Assembly: GCA_028285285.1 (NCBI GenBank)
Contig: JANQPW010000223.1
Coordinates: 1-7,867, forward strand
Direction of reading: 5' to 3'
DNA length: 7,867 nt
Source of the DNA: Silvanigrellales bacterium
GTDB lineage: Bacteria > Bdellovibrionota_B > Oligoflexia > Silvanigrellales > Silvanigrellaceae
In this document: positions 1 to 6,038 of the stretch, piece after piece
Numbering within the stretch: position 1 is the first letter of the stretch
Layout of the letters: every line of letters begins with the position of its first letter
Notes under the pieces: model-generated
Told to the model about the DNA's origin: nothing
Database searches by the model: none
Seen by the model: only the letters and a program-made list of their open reading frames with translations
Position numbers and translations under genes: made by a program

Positions 1-1560
1 TCTTGGGGAGTAGATGAGATTTCCCGGCGTGTAGTATGTTGAATCGGGATCGTACCCCAACCTCACGAGGTTCTTTCGGACACTCTCGGTGGCTGAAACC
101 AACGAATTGTCGGTTGTGTCATAGGGAGACTCGAATGCTTCACCTTGAGGATCGAGGAGGTGTTTGTAAAAGAAGTGCACGTATTCAGAACAGTACAAGA
201 AAGCCTGCCCCTTCGACTTTTCAAATCCAGGTCGGTACATCACATCGAAAAGAATCTTGTCAAATTGAGCCGCGTTTTTGAGAGCTCTTTCCGAAATGGA
301 CTGAGGGAGTGGAAACTTGGGGCGCATGAATGTTCTTCCTCTGGTCTGCAAAGGAAGATGGGTGAGCGTGCTGCTGATCTCTGAAGAGATATACATGGGC
401 AAACCCTCCTCCACCACGCGCAAAACCACGCCACTGTGAGTGTGTCCTGAAGGTGAGCGCACCAGTCGTGAAAAGATTTCTCCAATTCCACCCAACCCAA
501 ACTGAGCCCAGGAATCCCCTTCTTTGATTTCTAAGCTTGCGACGGGAAAACTCTCCCGCAGTTGGGACTGAGTTGCCAAAAACTCCTCATCAACAACGCT
601 TTCCAAGCTTTTGTTCCGAGTTTTGAGAATGTCTCTGAGCGTTTTTTTCAGTTTTACAATCCCATACTCCTCTTCACGTGTTTGCCGGAGCTTTTTCTCT
701 GTTTGCTCCAGTTCCTTGCGAAGGCTCCTGGCCATTCTTGAGGAAGGGTTGGCTCTTTGCACACTTCGCCGCATGTGTTGGATCTGCATCTCCAAAAAGT
801 CGATCTCAACCCCTTGTGTGGCTTTTGAAAATGAGTAGGCCGACCTGAAAAGGGCTTTCATAAGCAGCCTTGAGGTCACCTCCATCTTTTCCTCAGGAAC
901 TTGGGCAAAATACTCAGCGATGTCTTCTTCTAGGTGAAGAAAGAGCCCCTGATACCTGTGTTTAAAATCGGTCCAGACGCCTCCATCGGTGTGGTTGATG
1001 AGCTGGAGAGCACGTTCCTCTTGTTCCTGAGTCTCAACCTTGAGGAGGAGTTTTCGAATGTCTCGGAGATTTAACAGATGGTCTGAGCTGCGAAATGTCG
1101 CAAGGTTTTCGTCGCTCAAAACAACATCACTCAAAGTGTAGGGAGGAGGAGAAGGAACTTGCAGGGCTTTTCCCAGCGCTGCAATCGCCAAGGAAACTTG
1201 AGACTTTTGAGCGTAGGTCATGTCATCATCGAAGCTCTTCACCCTTTTCATGAAGTGTGCGAACTGTTGCTTCAAGCAGCGCCACTCGTGGGTGCTCATG
1301 CGTTCTCGAATTTGATACTCATTAGAAAGCCCTTGGAGGGGCTCAACATACAAGGTGAGGAATTCGGCCGATTCCAGCTTGAGGGTTGGTGCAAGGTTTT
1401 GAAGCTCCCGGCACCTTGAGAGCTGTTCAGTGTCTTCTTTTTTTTGAAAAACGCTGAGCGAGCTCACAGAACATGACACAAAGAAGGAGCTGCCGAAGAG
1501 CAAGAAAAATACTGCCGTGAGCCGCTGACACAGCATTGTGGTGGTGTGCTTTGTGGACAT
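1..1560 (-). CDS. Probable lipoprotein with C-terminal YiiX-like (permuted NlpC/P60, peptidase C92-type) domain, 3' end outside window
   Basis: An open frame of 520 codons runs off the left edge with no stop. The N-terminus is a signal peptide: Arg13, a hydrophobic stretch at 14-28, then FFVSC with Cys30 as probable lipidation site. The lipobox is weak because Phe is at -3. Residues 31-250 are mostly helical and unrecognised; 253-320 is strongly charged and coiled-coil-like. The C-terminal part has the layout of circularly permuted papain-like hydrolases (YiiX/LRAT/poxvirus G6R group): a GD at 348-349, HTHSGVV with His375 as likely catalytic base, and YCSEYV with Cys457 as likely nucleophile. 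Near the edge, TPGNLIYSP (511-519) resembles the usual end of such domains, so little is probably missing. The ATG at 1560 is chosen because GAAAGG lies 10 bases upstream; the in-frame ATG at 1536 has no ribosome site but would also give a signal peptide. It is divergent from the acylase gene. The substrate (peptide or lipid amide/ester) is unknown. Confidence 0.8.
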   Translation of the reverse strand, partial: MSTKHTTTMLCQRLTAVFFLLFGSSFFVSCSVSSLSVFQKKEDTEQLSRCRELQNLAPTLKLESAEFLTLYVEPLQGLSNEYQIRERMSTHEWRCLKQQFAHFMKRVKSFDDDMTYAQKSQVSLAIAALGKALQVPSPPPYTLSDVVLSDENLATFRSSDHLLNLRDIRKLLLKVETQEQEERALQLINHTDGGVWTDFKHRYQGLFLHLEEDIAEYFAQVPEEKMEVTSRLLMKALFRSAYSFSKATQGVEIDFLEMQIQHMRRSVQRANPSSRMARSLRKELEQTEKKLRQTREEEYGIVKLKKTLRDILKTRNKSLESVVDEEFLATQSQLRESFPVASLEIKEGDSWAQFGLGGIGEIFSRLVRSPSGHTHSGVVLRVVEEGLPMYISSEISSTLTHLPLQTRGRTFMRPKFPLPQSISERALKNAAQFDKILFDVMYRPGFEKSKGQAFLYCSEYVHFFYKHLLDPQGEAFESPYDTTDNSLVSATESVRKNLVRLGYDPDSTYYTPGNLIYSPR

Positions 1561-1842
1561 TTCAGGTCTGCCTTTCGTTTCCTGGCTCAGTAACTTCCCG
1601 CGATGGCCTTTCACGCAAGTTTCATTCCAGGACAGGCAGGCAGATGAAGAAACTTCTCTTGTTATTCCGGAATTCTAGAGCTGGCTTTGCAAAAGTACTG
1701 ACTCGAAAACCCAGGAGAGTTCGCTTTTTGTCATTTTCGTGTCATGCGGCATTCCGTCACATGTTCAGTACCGAACCGAGCTCAGTCCGGATATGATCTT
1801 TCAGGTGCCTGAGACAGAATCTTCAATGGAGGCCCGCCACAC
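1561..1842. other. Divergent intergenic region between the YiiX-like and acylase genes
   Basis: These 282 bases separate two divergent starts and must hold the promoters of both genes unless transcription enters from elsewhere. I see no convincing pair of -35/-10 boxes. Isolated -10-like hexamers are TATGAT at 1792-1797 (plus strand) and TAGAAT at 1677-1672 (minus strand), each without a good -35. A perfect 10-bp palindrome, ATTCCGGAAT, lies at 1664-1673 and could be an operator. A plus-strand frame at 1536-1796 crosses the region, but it has no recognisable product and overlaps the start of the minus-strand gene. Confidence 0.5.
1828..1832 (+). promoter_or_regulatory. Ribosome binding site GGAGG for the acylase GTG start
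   Basis: GGAGG lies 10 bases before the GTG at 1843. It supports this non-ATG start, which is also the one that leaves a well-formed lipoprotein signal peptide. The ATG at 1826 is in another frame. Confidence 0.7.
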
Positions 1843-4119
1843 GTGACTCGATTCAAGGCTCTTGCTTTTGTTTTTGTGATATTTTTCTTCGTATTGATGG
1901 GTTGTCGCACTTTCTTCACGTTTCCTGATCATCTCAGCCAAAAACAGAGATTCGATCAGCTCAGATCAGATCCAGCTCCTGTGCGGAACAAAGTGCGGAT
2001 CTATTGGAATCGGCATTCTGTTCCCTTTATCGAAGCGGAAAATGACAAAGATTTGGCCTTTGCTGTGGGCGTTGTTCACGCACACCTTCGCATTGACCAG
2101 TTGGAGCTCATGCGTGCGGTGTCTCAAGGAAGACTCAGCGAGATGGCGGGACCCCTTCCGCAGGTTCAACAGATCGATCATGCTCTGCGTTTGATCAACT
2201 TCAAGGAATCGGCCCAGCGGTCTCTCCAGATCATGAGCACAGAAAGCCGTGAGTGGCTAGAAAACTTCACAAGAGGCTTGAACTGGACCATAGCCGGGTT
2301 GAAAGAAACACCCACTACCAACAGCTTGATGGATCACGATCTGGAACCTTACACTCTTTTGGAAGTTGCTACGCTTTCTCGTCTGGTTGCCGCCGATCTC
2401 TCTTGGATCACCTATTTGAAGTATCTCAAATATGCAGAGAGGGGAGATTGGGAGTTGGCTTTCCATCACTCGTTGCAGAAGCTCCAAACCGACATTGCGA
2501 GCCACAACAATGCCATAGGGAGTGATCTCTCAGATATCCTCCGTTCTTTCTCGCGTTCGGGTAGCAACTCCATTGTTTTCTCCGGCAAGAAAACGAGGTC
2601 TGGTGCAGCTATGATTGCGAGTGACCCACATGTTGGCTTGTCCCTTCCTAATTTCTGGATCATGGTGGGGATCAAGTCACCTCGCTATCATGCCTTTGGT
2701 CTGATGATTCCGGGTGTTCCCATTATTGGTGTGGGGAGGAACCGAGACATTGCTTGGGGCGGTACCAACATGAGAGCCATCAGCACCCATCTCTATGATG
2801 TTTCCGATCTGCCATCGCGAGATATCTCAACGCGCACGGAAACGATTAAGCGCAGATGGTGGTTTGATTCGGAAGCGGAAATCAGGGAAACGAAACAAGG
2901 CCCTGTTCTCAGTGACGTTGGCTTTTTTGATTCTGAAAGCCTTCCCTTTTCTGTCTCCCTCAAATGGCTCGGGCAAGAAGGTTCCGACGAAGTGCAGTCA
3001 TTTTTGCAGGTGGCCCGCGCAAGTGGCTGGGAAGACTTTAAGTCGTCATTCAAAAACTACCGAGTGTCTGCTATGAATATGCTTTATGCCGATAAAAAAG
3101 GAAACATTGGCATGGTCGGTGCGTATGGGCAGCCTGTTTTGAAAAAGCCTGAGCTGACACTGTCACTGGTCAAAAAAACCGACAACCCCATTGTGGGGGT
3201 GCTGGCTCCCACCCAGCACCCAAACCCCTTCAACCCCAAAGAGGGCTTTATTGCTTCGGCAAACAATAAACCCTTTGCCAATCCCGCGATTCCCTTCAGC
3301 TTCAGCTATGCCAACAACGATCGCATGAACCGGCTCAAGCAGCTTGCTGACCCCATGGAAAATGTGACTGTTGACGATCTCATCAAGCTCCAACTCGATG
3401 TCTTTTCTCAGTCGGCTTTTGATCTCAAAGACCTCCTGTTGGAGAGAGTGAGATCGGAGCCATCGGTTTGGAAACATGCCCATCTCCAGAAACTTGAAGC
3501 GTGGGATGGTCGGTATCAAGCTGACAGTGAGGGTGCGGTGGTTTTTCATGTGTTGATGTATTCGCTTTGGCAGAGATACCTGCAGCGATATGAGGAAGGA
3601 AGCATTTTGAGAGAGGAGGTGAGCAAGAATGCCAATTGGAAGGTCCTTCTTGCTCCATGGGTGGAAGAACAGACGGAAAGCGACCTGGTTCAGCTCGTTC
3701 AACGATCGCTCGGCAAGATCGATGAAGTGCTCACTTCCTACCCGAATTGGGGTTCCTTTACTCGTCAGAGCCAGAGCACTCTTTTTGGCATGATTCCTTT
3801 TATTGGTTCCCGGTTTCGCCTGGAAGACTATCCCGTGAGTGGTGGTAGTGACACGCTCAACAAGTATGGCCGTCCTTTTTCGCTCAAAAGAGAAAATGTC
3901 ACCTATGGGGCTAGTGCTCGACATATTAGCGACTTGTCATCTCTTGATGAAAACTACTTTGTGCTTCACGGCGGCCAAGATTCTTGGATGCTCAATGAGA
4001 ATTTGGCTGATCAAACCAAGCTCTGGAGAGAGGGAAAATACATCAAGATCCCTCTTTCAATGAGTCGGGTGCGCGAAGAGTTCACGGCATTCACAGCTGT
4101 GCTGAGGCCCCAAGAATGA
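1843..4119 (+). CDS. Penicillin acylase family protein (Ntn hydrolase, peptidase S45), predicted lipoprotein
   Basis: This 758-residue protein is of normal length for the family, whose members cleave amides of acyl side chains (penicillins, N-acyl homoserine lactones, N-acyl amino acids) after self-processing into alpha and beta chains. The start is GTG. The signal peptide ends in a lipobox LMGC with Cys21; Arg at +2 gives no inner-membrane retention signal, so an outer-membrane anchor is likely. The alpha chain has HSVPFIEAEN (58-67) and a GRLSEMAG block (96-103). The processing site is Gly240|Ser241 in SGSNSIVF, making Ser241 the N-terminal nucleophile. His263 in SDPHVGL is at beta position 23, and AWGGT (304-308) and ANN (473-475, likely oxyanion Asn) follow. 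The C-terminus has GGSDTLN (667-673), SARHISDLS (691-699) and ADQTKLWREGKY (722-733). All hallmark residues are present, so it is probably active. The substrate cannot be read from the sequence. It appears monocistronic: the next plus-strand gene starts 217 bases on. Confidence 0.95.
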   Translation: MTRFKALAFVFVIFFFVLMGCRTFFTFPDHLSQKQRFDQLRSDPAPVRNKVRIYWNRHSVPFIEAENDKDLAFAVGVVHAHLRIDQLELMRAVSQGRLSEMAGPLPQVQQIDHALRLINFKESAQRSLQIMSTESREWLENFTRGLNWTIAGLKETPTTNSLMDHDLEPYTLLEVATLSRLVAADLSWITYLKYLKYAERGDWELAFHHSLQKLQTDIASHNNAIGSDLSDILRSFSRSGSNSIVFSGKKTRSGAAMIASDPHVGLSLPNFWIMVGIKSPRYHAFGLMIPGVPIIGVGRNRDIAWGGTNMRAISTHLYDVSDLPSRDISTRTETIKRRWWFDSEAEIRETKQGPVLSDVGFFDSESLPFSVSLKWLGQEGSDEVQSFLQVARASGWEDFKSSFKNYRVSAMNMLYADKKGNIGMVGAYGQPVLKKPELTLSLVKKTDNPIVGVLAPTQHPNPFNPKEGFIASANNKPFANPAIPFSFSYANNDRMNRLKQLADPMENVTVDDLIKLQLDVFSQSAFDLKDLLLERVRSEPSVWKHAHLQKLEAWDGRYQADSEGAVVFHVLMYSLWQRYLQRYEEGSILREEVSKNANWKVLLAPWVEEQTESDLVQLVQRSLGKIDEVLTSYPNWGSFTRQSQSTLFGMIPFIGSRFRLEDYPVSGGSDTLNKYGRPFSLKRENVTYGASARHISDLSSLDENYFVLHGGQDSWMLNENLADQTKLWREGKYIKIPLSMSRVREEFTAFTAVLRPQE

Positions 4120-4336
4120 CAATGTGTCATCAGTGTTGCGTCTTGAAATTTGACGCGCCGGAAAATATGCGCATTGTGGGTAGCCGCATTATAAATTTTG
4201 TTCCTTAATTGTTAACTTTTTGTTGACGTATTTTTCGGACACTGTCAGAGACCTGGCTGCTCTCATTCCTCCAAAATAAAACGGTCGATGGTAGTCTCCT
4301 CTTGTCAATTCTGACACCAACAAGAAAGGTGAGAAA
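4120..4336 (+). other. Intergenic region with small inverted repeats, upstream of the small secreted protein gene
   Basis: No gene is visible. Just after the acylase gene are ATGACA-ATG-TGTCAT (4116-4130, overlapping the stop codon) and GCGTC/GACGC (4138-4142 and 4152-4156). Neither is followed by a T tract, so neither is a clear terminator. The middle (about 4187-4237) is AT-rich, with a TATAAA at 4190-4195 and a TTGACG at 4223-4228, but these are not in promoter order or spacing. A small TGTCA/TGACA hairpin (4303-4307 and 4312-4316) lies just before the ribosome site of the following gene. A promoter for that gene is expected here but I cannot place it. Confidence 0.4.
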
Positions 4337-4846
4337 ATGTTTAAAAATATGCTTTTTGGATTCGCTTCTGTTTTTGCTGTTTCCTCTTTTTCAGGGTTTT
4401 CAGCACTTGCCGACGGAGCAGAAAACCCTGAAGACAATCGTGTTCGATTTCGTGAAATTGAGTGCTCACTTTCGGTAACAGATTCAACAACGTCAGAACT
4501 TGTTGAGCTCAATTCAGTCTCTTTTCGCAAGAGAGAAATTTTTGTGAATCGATTCTTCTTTGCGAACCTTATTGAAGAACCCGAAGTCTTCACCGTGTTC
4601 TTTCAGTCCCTCAATGATGGCGGGAATGCAAGCGTTCTTTCTGTGAATGTGGTTGCACCCGAAGGCAGTCTGCTGGCAGGAGCCATAGGGCAACTCCAAA
4701 GAGGGCAAAGAGCCAATCCAGAGTTCCCCCTGATTCGAGTCGATAAGAAGTTCTCAGAGCCAACTTCTGTGGGAGGTGTTACAGCAAGCGCACTGACCGG
4801 CGAATGCTACGCCGTTCCCTTTGTTGATGGCGACTCGGAGCAGTGA
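4337..4846 (+). CDS. Small secreted protein of unknown function
   Basis: I do not recognise this 169-residue protein. It begins with a clear Sec signal peptide: Lys3, a hydrophobic core at about 5-21 and an ALA|D cleavage site after residue 25, giving a mature protein of about 144 residues. The mature part is acidic at its start, then rich in Val, Phe and Ser with alternating hydrophobic residues (59-105), which suggests a beta-sandwich or barrel-like fold. It has only two cysteines, Cys43 and Cys157, near its two ends; they could form a disulfide that closes the fold. A purine-rich ribosome site (AAAGGTGAG, about 4325-4333) precedes the ATG closely. There is no lipobox, so a soluble periplasmic or released protein is likely. 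It is convergent with the next gene, with 46 bases between the stops. Confidence 0.8.
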   Translation: MFKNMLFGFASVFAVSSFSGFSALADGAENPEDNRVRFREIECSLSVTDSTTSELVELNSVSFRKREIFVNRFFFANLIEEPEVFTVFFQSLNDGGNASVLSVNVVAPEGSLLAGAIGQLQRGQRANPEFPLIRVDKKFSEPTSVGGVTASALTGECYAVPFVDGDSEQ

Positions 4847-4859
4847 GAAGTACACCTCT

Positions 4860-4896
4860 CTGAAGCCTGCGTTCCAGCTGGCTTTTGTGGCTTCAG
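4860..4896. terminator. Hairpin in the convergent gap, probable transcription terminator
   Basis: CTGAAGCC (4860-4867) and GGCTTCAG (4889-4896) form a perfect 8-bp inverted repeat around 21 bases. An alternative stem, AAGCC (4863-4867) with GGCTT (4880-4884), is followed by TT and GT, a weak T tract reading on the plus strand. The loop contains the palindrome CCAGCTGG (4874-4881). The position between two convergent stops fits a terminator that serves one or both genes. Its right arm overlaps the stop codon of the minus-strand gene. No strong T run follows on either strand, so efficiency is uncertain. Confidence 0.5.
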
Positions 4897-5924
4897 TCGG
4901 TTGACTCAGAGTCAATTTGCTTTTTGAGTGACTCTGGGAGCTTGGGCCCACCTGTGAGCTCCAGCACAGAGTCGCTCAGCAGATTGGCCAGCAAGAAGTC
5001 GAACCGCCTCATGCCACGTTTTTCATTGCCCGACTCCCACACGTCGTCAAAGGGGTAGGCCATTTGGCTTCCTAGCTTCGTTCGAAGATATGTTCTATCG
5101 TAGGCCCGCCCTCCAAAAACTCCTGATCGACCAAAGAATGCACGGCGAGCAACTTCGTCTAAGTAGAGTTTCTCACTCAAGCGATCGGGAATTCCAGAAG
5201 CTGCCTGCCTTTCAAGCTTTTTGCGCTTGTCGTCGGCTGCGAGATAGTCCGGACGCAACTTGTTGAGTGCCGCCCTGAGCCGTTGAATTCTTCTTTTAAG
5301 TTTTTGAATCGACACATAAGCATTGATAGCGTCAAGAGTTGGTCCGGAGAATCGGGTATTGGAAACTTTGTAGGAGATCTTTCCCTTGTGGGTGTAGCGC
5401 ACGATTTTCAACTTTTCGGTTGTGACTTCACTGATGGCGTTCACGCGACCTTCTCGAACCATTGGGGGGTAAGAGTACCAAACATTTTCCCAGTATGTCT
5501 TTGAGGCGTGGAGTTTGCCGATGTCGCGGTAGACATTGTTGTAGGTGCGAAGGGCCTCTTTGTCTTCTTCAGTGAGGAATTGTTTTTCTTTGTTTCTCAC
5601 GGTTTTGGTGCCAACCACCCGTTGCTCACTTTCTGCAATTTGAACTGCTTTTTCAAACACCTGCTCTGTGTTGGCCACAATTCGGTGCTGAGTGCATGTT
5701 TCTTTGCTGGGTTTGGCAATACCCTTCGGACAAACGGCACGAACAAAGTCATTGTTGTTGATGCCTTCAAGGTACATGACAACTTTTTGGTCAGCTCCAA
5801 TAGGCTGAAAATAGATGGCTTGCTCAGTAGCTCCAGGTTGGGTTTCCCCTTCGAGCGCACCACAGGCAGACAGTGCTGGAATTGCAATAAAAGAAACTAG
5901 AATGGGCACAACTTTGAGTTTCAC
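4893..5924 (-). CDS. Lipoprotein of unknown function with central coiled coil
   Basis: This 343-residue protein is not recognised. It begins with a short Lys-containing n-region, a hydrophobic core and a good lipobox LSAC, with Cys21 lipidated; Gly at +2 favours the outer membrane. Two further cysteines, Cys65 and Cys77, sit close together and may form a disulfide loop. Residues 205-240 are very basic with heptad-like Leu/Ile spacing (KLKRRIQRLRAAL), so a helical hairpin or coiled coil is likely. The C-terminal third has aromatic and Gly-rich stretches (263-275) and a helical end at about 308-320. The GTG start is fixed by GAGGAG six bases upstream. The gene follows the CxxCH protein gene on the same strand after 114 bases and may be cotranscribed with it or use its own promoter in that gap. 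Confidence 0.85.
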   Translation of the reverse strand: MKLKVVPILVSFIAIPALSACGALEGETQPGATEQAIYFQPIGADQKVVMYLEGINNNDFVRAVCPKGIAKPSKETCTQHRIVANTEQVFEKAVQIAESEQRVVGTKTVRNKEKQFLTEEDKEALRTYNNVYRDIGKLHASKTYWENVWYSYPPMVREGRVNAISEVTTEKLKIVRYTHKGKISYKVSNTRFSGPTLDAINAYVSIQKLKRRIQRLRAALNKLRPDYLAADDKRKKLERQAASGIPDRLSEKLYLDEVARRAFFGRSGVFGGRAYDRTYLRTKLGSQMAYPFDDVWESGNEKRGMRRFDFLLANLLSDSVLELTGGPKLPESLKKQIDSESTD

Positions 5925-5930
5925 CAGATA

Positions 5931-5936
5931 CTCCTC
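5931..5936 (-). promoter_or_regulatory. Ribosome binding site GAGGAG for the lipoprotein GTG start
   Basis: On the minus strand GAGGAG is followed by a six-base spacer and the GTG at 5924-5922. This is the strongest ribosome site in the window and settles the non-ATG start. Confidence 0.8.
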
Positions 5937-5954
5937 TCGAGTTTCGAACTTTTC

Positions 5955-5983
5955 TTTTTATGATTGCGCCAAGAGGGTTGCAA
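5955..5983 (-). promoter_or_regulatory. Weak candidate promoter for the lipoprotein gene
   Basis: Reading the minus strand, TTGCAA (5983-5978) and TAAAAA (5960-5955) are separated by 17 bases and lie about 30 bases before the GTG start. Each hexamer matches the sigma-70 consensus at four of six positions. The spacing and location are right but the match is modest, so this is a candidate only. Confidence 0.3.
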
Positions 5984-6038
5984 AGCTTATGCCAAGGAAG
6001 AACTTCTAGGTCTAGGGAGTGACAGTGTAAACGCGGTC

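Noticed and set aside
240..500. An 86-codon minus-strand frame with several Cys and Trp
   Set aside because: It is in a different frame from the 520-codon gene on the same strand, overlaps its catalytic His region, and is a shadow.
1670..1681. Adjacent GAATTC and TCTAGA sites resembling a cloning linker
   Set aside because: Only two overlapping restriction sites are present, with no other vector sequence around them. Chance is the simplest explanation.
1536..1796. An 86-codon plus-strand frame in the divergent region
   Set aside because: It overlaps the start of the minus-strand gene, has no clear ribosome site, and its product is Arg/Phe/Ser-rich with no familiar pattern.
3163..3924. A 253-codon open frame on the minus strand
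   Set aside because: It lies wholly opposite the acylase gene, over its conserved beta-chain region. It has no family resemblance and no export signal, and is best explained by codon bias of the real gene.
4189..4593. A 134-codon minus-strand frame covering the intergenic region and the start of the small secreted protein gene
   Set aside because: The translation is low in recognisable structure and is antisense to the signal peptide of the plus-strand gene, which has a good ribosome site and a Sec signal.
5508..5900. A 130-codon plus-strand frame
   Set aside because: It is antisense to the lipoprotein gene, whose start and lipobox are well supported.
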